From Deltaproteobacteria bacterium (lineage in GTDB: Bacteria; Desulfobacterota; Binatia; Binatales; Binataceae), in assembly GCA_021799555.1 (NCBI GenBank), contig JAJZAG010000103.1, forward strand, positions 1-10,903: 10,903 nt of DNA, written 5' to 3'. The translations under genes were made by a program, and so were the position numbers. Shown here in pieces: positions 1-5,960 of the stretch (position 1 is the first letter of the stretch; every line of letters begins with the position of its first letter). Under the pieces are notes generated by a model. It was not told the origin of the DNA. It saw only the letters and a list, made by a program, of their open reading frames with translations, and searched no databases.

Positions 1-256
1 GGTGTTCGGCCTTTTGTTTCGCCCGCTTTTCCTTCATTTCCACGAATGACCAGATTTCGTCAGCCTGCACGCGGCGCGATTGCACGTTACGAACGGTTCG
101 ATCATGGAAGTCAGCGCACGCCTGACCGGCAAGCACTGACTCGCGCGTCACTGTGTTGATCGATACATCCACAACCCGAGAGACCGAACGCATAGACGAT
201 TCCTCACAAAGCAGAGAGAGAATCTGAACACGCTTGGCAATGGGCAATCGGCTCAT
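1..256 (-). CDS. IS1-family-type transposase, N-terminal part (cut by window edge)
   Basis: Reading the minus strand from the ATG at 254-256 gives 85 residues without a stop until the window ends. The protein begins MSRLPIAKRVQIL, continues with a helix-turn-helix-like stretch (SSMRSVSRVVDVSINTVTR, about residues 20-38) and then VRNVQSRRVQADEIWSF at about residues 55-71. This order is typical of a widespread group of IS1-type transposases: an N-terminal HTH, then a V-Q-x-DEIWSF motif whose Asp is the first acid of the DDE catalytic triad. The other two acids lie beyond the window, so completeness and activity cannot be judged. It would cut and rejoin DNA at the ends of its own insertion sequence. 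It lies downstream of, and in the same direction as, the 309-residue gene. One element end should fall between about 257 and 305, but no inverted-repeat partner is visible. The family call is recognition by eye, not a search. Confidence 0.85.
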   Translation of the reverse strand, partial: MSRLPIAKRVQILSLLCEESSMRSVSRVVDVSINTVTRESVLAGQACADFHDRTVRNVQSRRVQADEIWSFVEMKEKRAKQKAEH

Positions 257-305
257 ATCTAGAGTATATGAATATTTTGCTTGAGTACCAAGCCGTTAAT
301 TCAGT

Positions 306-1235
306 TTATATGGGAGTCAGCGCAAGTAATTGGTAATCAGTTTTCTCGGAATCGGTCGCATAATGGATCGTTTTCGTCAGAAGCAACGTAGCTCTGTAGC
401 TTCGATCTAAGATTAAGTCTCCAGAATAAGAGAAAGTCTCTGCCATTTCTCCCGTAATATCCGGACTATCTGGAAATCTCAGATGGAACCTATTGGTCGC
501 GGTATCACCGCCAACCAATTGCCCAATTACGGTTATTTCCTCGCCTTCGATTTCATTCGTGGAATCGATCAACCGACAGAGATACTCAGCCTCAGGCGCT
601 TGCAAAAGCACCTCCTTGCGGATTTCCTCCCTGCGCCTCCACTTTATATCAGCCGATATGGCGTAACGCGCGTGTGTATAGGCCCAATCATACATTCTAC
701 GAATTGCGCTAACCCCATAGGCGTGTGCAAAATCAGCGAGTTCCTCCTGTCTTTGCGAATGGAGCATCCGAAACATAGCATCAATAGACTGATCCAAATC
801 AGATTCACCGATCAGAAGCCGTTCGTTGGGAATGGTGAATACTAATCCCAGAGAGCCCGCAAACGCATACCCGAAGTCAAGTGTGGTTTGCTGAACCATT
901 TCCGCTGACGGGCGTGCCTTTTCCTTGGGACCAGTCCGAATGGCATCAAAAATAGTCGTAAGCCAAGTCTGGAAACCTTTCAGCGTGTCTCCCAGTGCGG
1001 CGACTGGAAAGTTCGTGTCGTGTTCCTTAATCAACCTGTAGCTACAGACTTCGATCTGATCGCGGTAAGCTGCTTCGAGAAAAGCCGATTCAAGAGATTT
1101 CTGTCGTTGAAGCAGGGACTCCAACATAAGACCGAGACCCGCATCGTTCTTATCTCCCGCGAATTCAGTCTCCAGTCGCGCTACTGCGGCATGCGTATCC
1201 CTGAGCTTATCTCGGATTTCTAGCAGTATGCTCAT
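306..1235 (-). CDS. Hypothetical protein, 309 aa, partner of the nucleotidyltransferase-fold gene
   Basis: I do not recognise this family. The N-terminal 65 residues are charged and helical, probably coiled-coil (LEIRDKLRDTHAAVARLETE). The middle is largely alpha-helical with a basic patch (KWRRREEIRKE, residues 199-209). The last 77 residues (about 233-309) look beta-rich, with alternating hydrophobic strands (EITVIGQLVGG, RFHLRFPDS, YRATLLLTKTIHYA), possibly OB- or barrel-like. There is no signal peptide or membrane span. The ATG overlaps the stop of the upstream gene as ATGA (1232-1235). It has a good Shine-Dalgarno site, AGAGGTG, read on the minus strand just before it. This implies translational coupling and probably a shared function or complex. 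Base composition is lower in GC than the genes after 2100, suggesting acquired DNA. A toxin-antitoxin or defence role is only a guess from context. Confidence 0.8.
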   Translation of the reverse strand: MSILLEIRDKLRDTHAAVARLETEFAGDKNDAGLGLMLESLLQRQKSLESAFLEAAYRDQIEVCSYRLIKEHDTNFPVAALGDTLKGFQTWLTTIFDAIRTGPKEKARPSAEMVQQTTLDFGYAFAGSLGLVFTIPNERLLIGESDLDQSIDAMFRMLHSQRQEELADFAHAYGVSAIRRMYDWAYTHARYAISADIKWRRREEIRKEVLLQAPEAEYLCRLIDSTNEIEGEEITVIGQLVGGDTATNRFHLRFPDSPDITGEMAETFSYSGDLILDRSYRATLLLTKTIHYATDSEKTDYQLLALTPI

Positions 1236-1723
1236 GTTATTGGCACCTCTATCACGGCCATACCCTTCTTATCGCCGCTTCGGCTTTCGCCAAATGTTTT
1301 GAGCCAATAATCCCGCTGTTTCTGTCCGAGAGCATGTCTCGGAGTCTCCAAGGGATATTCGAGGCTAATGTAACTGTCACATTTGACAGGATTTGTGAAT
1401 TCTTTCCTGACGATACGCTCAAGTACATCCTTGCCAGTCGGATTGGCCCAAGCCAGCAAGAAGTCTTCTTCTTGGAGTACCACCACCAAATCGACATCAT
1501 CCGGGTCGATTTTCTTGGTCAGGAAGCTACCATCGATCCACACCTGCGCCTTCACTGCCGCACTCGACAATGCAGCCAGTAGAGCCTCAAGCGAAGTCAT
1601 AATCGGCTCTCTGCGCTTCGAAAGTGGAAATTCCGAGACGCAGATCCGTTTCACGTCCGCAAGTGACATCGGATGCAGACCTTCCGAAAGCAACGGTGGA
1701 AATTCGATTTTCGCCGTTGCCAT
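1232..1723 (-). CDS. Nucleotidyltransferase-fold protein (DUF6932-like), 163 aa
   Basis: The protein opens with FPPLLSEGLHPMSLADVKRIC (about residues 8-28), a segment I associate with the DUF6932 family. It then carries a polymerase-beta-type nucleotidyltransferase signature: WIDGSF at residues 62-67 followed by DDVDLVVVL at 75-83. This fits the hG[GS]-x(9-13)-Dh[DE]h pattern with G65, S66, D76 and D78. D116 in KCDSYISLEY could supply the third acid. Such minimal domains transfer nucleotides to RNA, protein or small molecules, and several act in toxin-antitoxin pairs (MNT/HEPN, AbiE). The target here is unknown. The downstream 309-residue gene overlaps it by 4 nt and the small basic gene ends 8 nt upstream, so all three are probably one transcript. 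The ATG at 1721-1723 has only a weak ribosome site. The fold call is firm from the motif; the biological role is inference. Confidence 0.8.
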   Translation of the reverse strand: MATAKIEFPPLLSEGLHPMSLADVKRICVSEFPLSKRREPIMTSLEALLAALSSAAVKAQVWIDGSFLTKKIDPDDVDLVVVLQEEDFLLAWANPTGKDVLERIVRKEFTNPVKCDSYISLEYPLETPRHALGQKQRDYWLKTFGESRSGDKKGMAVIEVPIT

Positions 1724-1731
1724 GAATATAG

Positions 1732-1965
1732 TTAAGTTTTCTTGGAGTATCGCGCTTGAGCGGCTTTACGCGCAATTTCGCTGTGTTCCTTCGCCGTGAG
1801 TTTCGCCGCTCTGGCCATTCCGCCCTTGAGTCCGCCCTTGCGAGCATATTCTTTCCCAGGATCACGTCGGTCGTCCTGAATTTCTCCGGTCGCAATTCGC
1901 ATCACGCGAACGGCATTGCCGATCACGTCTGCGGGGCGTTTCTGGCCTTCCGGTCCCTTGGGCAT
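1732..1965 (-). CDS. Small basic KGG-type protein, 77 aa
   Basis: From the ATG at 1963-1965 the protein reads MPKGPEGQKRPADVIGNAV, then MRIATGE, and ends in a Lys/Ala/Gly-rich tail (ARKGGLKGGMARAAKLTAKE, then EIARKAAQARYSKK). Short proteins of this design, MPKG...KRPADVIGNAV...IATGE followed by RKGG and ARKAA..RW/Y, are common uncharacterised bacterial proteins, often near mobile or accessory genes. The basic tail suggests nucleic-acid binding, but that is inference. I prefer this start over the in-frame TTG at 2001. The 12 extra residues from the TTG (ESNHQPCHCYD) do not look like the family, and neither site has a strong Shine-Dalgarno. It is the first gene of the leftward trio and is divergent from the TetR gene. 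Confidence 0.72.
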   Translation of the reverse strand: MPKGPEGQKRPADVIGNAVRVMRIATGEIQDDRRDPGKEYARKGGLKGGMARAAKLTAKEHSEIARKAAQARYSKKT

Positions 1966-2046
1966 ATCGTAACAATGGCACGGTTGGTGATTCGATTCCA
2001 AACGCAGATATTTTCAAACTGACCCACTACCCTCGAACCGCATCAG

Positions 2047-2075
2047 TTGACAAATGAACGTTCATTCAATAGGGT
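2047..2075 (+). promoter_or_regulatory. Sigma70-like promoter of the TetR/ferritin-like operon
   Basis: A perfect -35 hexamer TTGACA (2047-2052) is followed, after exactly 17 nt, by TAGGGT (2070-2075). The latter matches the -10 consensus at positions 1, 2 and 6. Transcription would begin near 2082, about 50 nt before the TetR start codon. The spacer contains the palindromic operator at 2053-2066, so a bound repressor would cover the polymerase site. The hexamers and spacing are seen directly; activity is inferred. Confidence 0.6.
2053..2066. promoter_or_regulatory. Palindromic TetR-type operator
   Basis: AATGAACGTTCATT is a perfect 14-bp inverted repeat with no central spacer. It lies 68 nt upstream of the TetR-family start codon and wholly between the predicted -35 and -10 elements. 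Repressors of this family bind as dimers to palindromes, often in their own promoter. Sites built on TGAACGTTCA-like cores are familiar for TetR proteins. The most economical reading is autorepression of the whole operon, lifted by an unknown small ligand. Confidence 0.7.
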
Positions 2076-2133
2076 TGTGGGATTCTGGTGCGACGGTGGT
2101 GCTTGGGGGTTTTGACCGGCGCGCTGAATTGCG

Positions 2134-2811
2134 ATGCCTGTTGCACTGCGCTCAGTTCCTCACGATGACGCGCTGGTTTTCCAGCGGCGGCGGCAGATTT
2201 TTCTCGCCGCGTGCCGCGTCTTGGAACGAAAATCTTTTCACGAAGCCTCGGTCAAAGAATTCGCCCTCGAAGCGGGAATCGCCGCCGGATCGATCTACGT
2301 CTATTTGCACGGCAAGGATGAAATCCTCGTCCTGATCGCGGAGTCGATGGTTTCGGAGTTGATCGAGCAGCTTCCCGCCATCCGTGAGCGCGGCGGCGAC
2401 GACCCGCGCCGCGAGCTGGTCGAGATGATGCGCGCGATTCTCGACGTGATCGATCGCTATCGCGAGGCCTTCAACGTGCTGCATCACGAAGGGCGGTACC
2501 TCGCGCGGCGCCCGCGGTACAGAAGCGCGATGGCGGCGGCGAGCGACCCGTATCTGGCCGCGGTTGGCGGCGTGCTCGAACGCGGACGCGCGGCGGGGCT
2601 GATCAACTTTGCGGATTTGAAGAGCGCCGTGCATATCGTGCACATGCTGTGCGCCGGATGGGCCACCGGCGGGCGGGCACTGGCCGGAATCGACAAGGAA
2701 ACCTACTGGCGCGAGATCGCCGGGATAATCGAGGGCCGATTTTTCCTGCCCGAGCGCATCAAACCGAACCATAATCGTCACGCGCCCGAGCCGCGGCGCG
2801 TCGAGGAGTAA
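2134..2811 (+). CDS. TetR/AcrR-family transcriptional regulator, 225 aa
   Basis: Residues about 18-65 form the usual TetR DNA-binding domain: RRRQIFLAACRVLERKSFHEA, then VKEFALEAGIAAGSIYVYLHGKDEIL. The GI(A/S)xGSIYxYxxxKDEIL signature of the recognition helix and following helix is intact. The rest, to about residue 205, is helical, as expected for the dimerising ligand-binding domain, and ends in a basic, proline-containing tail. The length is typical. The ATG at 2134 is the only reasonable start because an in-frame TGA lies at 2125-2127; its ribosome site is weak. The next gene begins 5 nt after the stop, with its Shine-Dalgarno GAGGAG formed by the last two Glu codons, so the regulator is cotranscribed with the ferritin-like genes. 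With the palindrome at 2053-2066 this suggests autorepression. The inducer is unknown; by analogy with related regulators it may be hydrophobic, such as an acyl-CoA or aromatic compound. Confidence 0.92.
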   Translation: MPVALRSVPHDDALVFQRRRQIFLAACRVLERKSFHEASVKEFALEAGIAAGSIYVYLHGKDEILVLIAESMVSELIEQLPAIRERGGDDPRRELVEMMRAILDVIDRYREAFNVLHHEGRYLARRPRYRSAMAAASDPYLAAVGGVLERGRAAGLINFADLKSAVHIVHMLCAGWATGGRALAGIDKETYWREIAGIIEGRFFLPERIKPNHNRHAPEPRRVEE

Positions 2812-2816
2812 TAACG

Positions 2817-3434
2817 ATGGCGTTTTTCGATCGGCGCACCTTGGAGGGCGTGTACAGCGTCCGCGAGAGCGTCAACCAGATCATGAACTACCGCTACGCC
2901 GAAGAGCGGATGATGCGGATGATGGCGGGATGGATCGCGCTTACGCCCGAGGTTCCCGTAAAGCTCGAGATGGCCAAGCAGGTTTACGAAGACGCGCTGC
3001 ATACCGACGCGCTCGGCAAACGCCTGCCGGAATTGCGCGCGCAAGCGCAAGTTTCGAAGCCCGCGAACGAAAACTTCGTCAGCTTCATTCAGGAGATCGA
3101 AGACAAAGAGAACTGGGAAGATACGATCGAGCGGCTGACCGGAATTTACCGCGTGCTGAAACCGCATCTCATAAGCCATTACAGCGCGCTGATCACGGCG
3201 GCCAATCCGGTCTATGAGCCGCCGACGATCCGGATTTTCGAGCGGATGCTCGCAGAAGAAACCGGGCATGTCGAGCGCGGCCTGGTTCTCCTGAACGATT
3301 TGCTCGATTCGCCGCAGAAGCATCGCCGCGCCGCCAATTGGCAGTCGCATCTTGAAGATCTGCTCGCGGCGTCGGGCGGAGTGACCGGTTTCGAGGCGGA
3401 AAAGGAGCGGCCGCGCAAATTCGGCCGAAGCTGA
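2817..3434 (+). CDS. Divergent ferritin-like helical-bundle protein with altered metal ligands, 205 aa
   Basis: This all-helical cytosolic protein aligns with the two larger ferritin-like proteins downstream: KLEMAKQVYEDALHTD (50-64) with QLDMARQVWDESRHAE, GIYRVLKPHLISHYSALI (109-126) with GINRGLEGLACDVFEQLI, and LAEETGHV (145-152) with LADEITHV. In a di-iron bundle the expected ligands are Glu, ExxH, Glu, ExxH. Here a Glu is available in helix 1 (E29 or E30) and the last ExxH is intact (E148, H151). The first ExxH reads DxxH (D59, H62), and the third-helix Glu aligns with K115. It may therefore bind metal differently or act as a structural partner of the intact paralogs. It starts 5 nt after the TetR stop with an excellent GAGGAG ribosome site (2803-2808). 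Its stop overlaps the next ATG (TGATG, 3432-3436). Ferritin-superfamily membership is a strong inference; activity is unknown. Confidence 0.8.
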   Translation: MAFFDRRTLEGVYSVRESVNQIMNYRYAEERMMRMMAGWIALTPEVPVKLEMAKQVYEDALHTDALGKRLPELRAQAQVSKPANENFVSFIQEIEDKENWEDTIERLTGIYRVLKPHLISHYSALITAANPVYEPPTIRIFERMLAEETGHVERGLVLLNDLLDSPQKHRRAANWQSHLEDLLAASGGVTGFEAEKERPRKFGRS

Positions 3435-3808
3435 TGAACGTCCCCGGACTCGACGAACGGATTATTGCGCACGGAAAGGCGCTGATTGCCGAAAGCGGAG
3501 ATGCGGCGGCAAGCGCTTTCGTCGCCCAATCGGCGCGCGAGAGTTACCACGCCGCGCTCGCGGCGATCGCGCCAATGCGTCCGTTCGAGAGCTTCGAGAC
3601 AATCGCGCTAGCCAAGCTCGGCTTTCAGTATATCTCGAAGCTGCGCCTTTCCGGCGCGCACGGAACCGCCAAGCTGCTCGTGCGATGGAAACCGGCGGAC
3701 GGCGGAGAATGGGTAATTGCCGGCGCCGAGGATATCAGCACCAAGCCGTCGCCCTGGAGCGACATCCAGCATTACACATCGGAACGCGGAGGCAATTCGA
3801 ATGTCTGA
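3434..3808 (+). CDS. Small NTF2/cystatin-like protein A, 124 aa
   Basis: The first 48 residues are Ala-rich and helical (HGKALIAESGDAAASAFV). The remainder looks like a curved beta-sheet (FESFETIALAKLGFQYISKL, then RLSGAHGTAKLLVRWKP and GEWVIAGAEDIS). This helix-then-sheet layout is what NTF2-like and cystatin-like proteins show; they serve as binding cups, small enzymes or assembly partners. I cannot name a family. It is clearly paralogous to the next gene: FETIALAKLGFQYISKLRLSG matches VEIIGQARIAKHWYTKARLTG in spacing and key residues (E55, Y66, K69, R71, G74). There is no signal peptide. Its ATG shares one base with the upstream TGA stop and its own stop lies 8 nt inside the next gene, so translation is coupled on both sides. 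This context ties it to the ferritin-like proteins. Confidence 0.72.
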   Translation: MNVPGLDERIIAHGKALIAESGDAAASAFVAQSARESYHAALAAIAPMRPFESFETIALAKLGFQYISKLRLSGAHGTAKLLVRWKPADGGEWVIAGAEDISTKPSPWSDIQHYTSERGGNSNV

Positions 3809-4205
3809 GTTGGGAAATCGCGCTCACGTGATGGGGCCGCAGCCGATCGCGCGGATCGTGGAGCCGCCGGCCGATATGCTCGCCGCCGCCGACGCGATTC
3901 TGGCCGCGCTCGTCGCCGGACGGCGCGCGGAAATCGAAGCCGCTTCGTCCGAGCAGGCGAGCGAGGCGATGCTCAAAATCGCGGACTCAATAAAACCCGG
4001 CGCGTATGATAAGGTTGAAATTATCGGGCAAGCTAGAATCGCCAAGCATTGGTACACCAAAGCTCGCCTGACCGGCAGGAACGCGAAGCCGTTCACGCTC
4101 CAGTTCCGCCTGGGCCTCGAAAGCGCGGAGAGCAAGGCGGCAGGCCGATGGACCGTGCGCGAAGCAACTAACCTGACCGAAGCCCGGTCAGCATGGAGCC
4201 GCTAG
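3801..4205 (+). CDS. Small NTF2/cystatin-like protein B, 134 aa, paralog of A
   Basis: The ATG at 3801 is chosen because GGAGG lies at 3788-3792 with ideal spacing and the product then matches its upstream paralog in size; an in-frame ATG at 3717 would place most of its extension inside the previous gene. Residues 24-64 are helical (ADMLAAADAILAALVAGRRA), and 70-122 are beta-rich (DKVEIIGQARIAKHWYTKAR, PFTLQFRLGLE, GRWTVREATNL). Shared with protein A are the E-x-I-x-x-A-x(6)-Y-x-x-K-x-R-L-x-G pattern and a following R...W-x-V-x-x-A strand pair. The fold suggests a non-catalytic pocket or partner protein, but function is not evident. It overlaps protein A by 8 nt and ends 20 nt before the next ferritin-like gene. 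Confidence 0.72.
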   Translation: MSELGNRAHVMGPQPIARIVEPPADMLAAADAILAALVAGRRAEIEAASSEQASEAMLKIADSIKPGAYDKVEIIGQARIAKHWYTKARLTGRNAKPFTLQFRLGLESAESKAAGRWTVREATNLTEARSAWSR

Positions 4206-4225
4206 AACCGAGTAGGAGAACGACG

Positions 4226-5026
4226 ATGCAGCGAATGATTGCGGTGGATAAACTGGCGCGTCCCGAAGACCATATCCTGGTTCCCGCCGAGCGCTCGCGC
4301 AAAGCGCGTGTCGAGCAGGGACTGACGCCCAATGGGGCGATGCCGTATGAAGAGGATTTTCTCAAGGCGCGTCTGCATGGAATTTGCGCCGGAGAGTTTC
4401 AGGCGATGGAAGCGGCGGGACGCACGCTGTTCGATTTTCCCGATTCGCCGTGGGAATTTCAGCTCGACATGGCGCGCCAGGTATGGGACGAATCCCGCCA
4501 CGCCGAAATTTACATGAAGCTGCTCGACTACACGGGATCGTTCTACGGAGAATTTCCCGAGAGCGAAGTGCTATGGTCATGCACGCAGGCTGAGGATCCC
4601 GCCGCGCGCGTCGCCGGAATCAACCGCGGCCTCGAGGGGCTTGCCTGCGACGTCTTCGAGCAGCTTATCCGGCTCGCCCAGAATATGGGCGACGAGGTAA
4701 TCGAACGCTCGGTCGATTACGTGCTCGCCGACGAAATCACGCACGTACGGATGGGGTCGAAGTGGATGCGCAAGCTGACCGAGGGCGATCCCGAACGCTT
4801 CAAGAAGGCGCAGGACTTCCAGAACAATATCGACGAGCTGTTCAGCTTCGGCGGCACGCGGACCACGGTCGAACGGGCCGGCAAGATCAAACAGCACGTC
4901 AACGGCAAAGATATCGAGATCGACCAGGGCATCACGATTGCGCGCGAGTCGCGACTGTTGGCCGGTTTCACCGAAGAGGAAATCGACCGCCTGGTCAAAG
5001 GCTTCGGCAAGAGTCAGGCCTATTAG
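4226..5026 (+). CDS. DUF455/ferritin-like di-iron protein, 266 aa (copy 1)
   Basis: The ATG at 4226 has AGGAGA at 4214-4219 and makes the N-terminus (MQRMIAVDKLARPEDHILV) match the downstream paralog; an in-frame ATG at 4193 would lie inside the previous gene. The four-helix core shows a full set of di-iron ligands: E62 (GEFQAMEAAGRTL), E89 and H92 (WDESRHAE), E137 (GLEGLACDVF), E170 and H173 (DEITHVRMG). The order E, FPxxPWEFQLDMARQVWDExxH, RGLEGLACDVFEQ, DExxHVxxGxxWM follows the plan of the DUF455 family within the ferritin-like superfamily. Residues 200-266 form a less conserved extension (FSFGGTRTTVERAGKIKQHV and a terminal helix). Relatives in the superfamily include O2-activating oxygenases such as MiaE, but DUF455 itself is poorly characterised. 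I infer a cytosolic O2- or peroxide-dependent role; the substrate is unknown. The N-terminal VDKLARPE motif is shared only with its copy here. Confidence 0.87.
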   Translation: MQRMIAVDKLARPEDHILVPAERSRKARVEQGLTPNGAMPYEEDFLKARLHGICAGEFQAMEAAGRTLFDFPDSPWEFQLDMARQVWDESRHAEIYMKLLDYTGSFYGEFPESEVLWSCTQAEDPAARVAGINRGLEGLACDVFEQLIRLAQNMGDEVIERSVDYVLADEITHVRMGSKWMRKLTEGDPERFKKAQDFQNNIDELFSFGGTRTTVERAGKIKQHVNGKDIEIDQGITIARESRLLAGFTEEEIDRLVKGFGKSQAY

Positions 5027-5045
5027 GGAATCCGGCTGCCTTCCT

Positions 5046-5062
5046 TTGAAACGACTTTTCAA
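5046..5062. repeat. Short inverted repeat between the two DUF455-type genes
   Basis: TTGAAA (5046-5051), a 5-nt spacer and TTTCAA (5057-5062) form a perfect 6-bp inverted repeat in the only sizeable gap (5027-5109, 83 nt) inside the operon. It is AT-rich and lacks a T-run, so it is not a terminator. It faintly resembles the TetR operator (TGAA...TTCA). It could be an internal control site or RNA hairpin, or chance. Confidence 0.3.
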
Positions 5063-5109
5063 CGAGCCGCTCGGTTTCGACGCGCGGCTGGTGCGAAGGG
5101 AAACGAACC

Positions 5110-5877
5110 ATGCAAAGATGCATTCCGGTTGATCGGCTCGCACGGCCCGACAATATCGTCCTGATGCGCGGCAGACAGGTCCGCGAAATCCAGGAAGAGC
5201 AGGGACTCGACAGCCGTCCGCTGCCCTTTGACGAAGAGGCACTGCGGGCGCGGATGCACGGAATCATGACGGGCGAGTTTCAGGCGATGGAAGCGGCCGG
5301 GCGCACGCTGTTCGATTTTCCGGACGCACCTTGGGAATTTCAGCTCGACATGGCGCGCCAGGTCTGGGATGAATCGCGCCACGCGGAAATTTTCGAGCGC
5401 CTGCTGAATTATCTCGGCGGCAAGATGGGCGACTACGTCGAGACGGAAATCCTGTGGCGATGCACTCAGGCCGAAGACCCGGCGGCGCGCGTCGCCGGAA
5501 TTAATCGCGGCCTCGAGGGGCTTGCCTGCGACGTGTTCGATCAGCTTATCCGTATCGCGCAACGTAACGGCGACAAGGTGATCGAAAACGCGATCGACTA
5601 CGTGCTGGCCGACGAAATCACGCACGTGCGGATGGGGTCGAAATGGATGCGCAAGCTGTGCGAAGGCGATCCCGAGCGTCTGGCGCGGGCGCAGGCGTTT
5701 CAAGAGACCGTCGATGAAGTCTTCAACTTTCGCGGCGGACGGCGCGCCGCCGAGGATCTGAAGGTCGATGACGGCATGATGCTGACGATCGCGCGTGAGG
5801 CGCGCCTGCTCGCCGGTTTCAGCGAAGCCGAAATTCAGCGCCTGGTCGAATCGACGCGAAAGAGCGCGGCTTACTGA
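5110..5877 (+). CDS. DUF455/ferritin-like di-iron protein, 255 aa (copy 2)
   Basis: A tandem paralog of the gene at 4226. All inferred di-iron ligands are kept: E61, E88 and H91 (WDESRHAE), E136 (GLEGLACDVF), E169 and H172 (DEITHVRMG). The helical core (about residues 53-186) is almost the same protein as copy 1. The N-terminal 50 residues and the region after 195 have diverged, and copy 2 lacks about 11 residues of copy 1's C-terminal insertion. The differences fall in 93-115 (FERLLNYLGGKMGDYVETEI) as well as at the ends, as expected if the copies keep the chemistry but differ in partner or substrate contacts. The ATG has AAGGGA at 5096-5101. It is the last gene of the operon; the terminator follows about 84 nt after the stop. 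Family assignment is confident, the reaction unknown. Confidence 0.87.
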   Translation: MQRCIPVDRLARPDNIVLMRGRQVREIQEEQGLDSRPLPFDEEALRARMHGIMTGEFQAMEAAGRTLFDFPDAPWEFQLDMARQVWDESRHAEIFERLLNYLGGKMGDYVETEILWRCTQAEDPAARVAGINRGLEGLACDVFDQLIRIAQRNGDKVIENAIDYVLADEITHVRMGSKWMRKLCEGDPERLARAQAFQETVDEVFNFRGGRRAAEDLKVDDGMMLTIAREARLLAGFSEAEIQRLVESTRKSAAY

Positions 5878-5960
5878 GCGGCGATCGGCGCCGCGCGCGC
5901 TATCGATTACGCCGCGATCTCGCGCGCGTCCCTTCCGGTCCCATGCGCGAGCCGTCGATT

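Noticed and set aside
257..305. CTTG/CAAG inverted repeat at 280-292 as a possible insertion-sequence end
   Set aside because: Only four bases pair, and the other end of the element is outside the window, so a terminal repeat cannot be defined.
483..845. A plus-strand open frame of 120 codons opposite the 309-residue gene
   Set aside because: The minus-strand gene has a coupled start and a good ribosome site; the plus frame has neither and shows no family features.
1966..2001. N-terminal extension of the small KGG-type protein from a TTG start
   Set aside because: The 12 extra residues do not resemble the family, whose members begin with MPKG, and the TTG lacks a ribosome site.
2031..2046. 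GGTTCGA on the minus strand, reminiscent of a tRNA T-loop and so of an attachment site
   Set aside because: No anticodon arm, acceptor stem or direct repeat could be found around it.
4577..5703. Two long overlapping minus-strand open frames (4577-5242 and 5059-5703) that resemble each other
   Set aside because: They lie antisense to the two DUF455 genes and look alike only because those genes are paralogs; GC-rich codon use keeps the opposite frame open.
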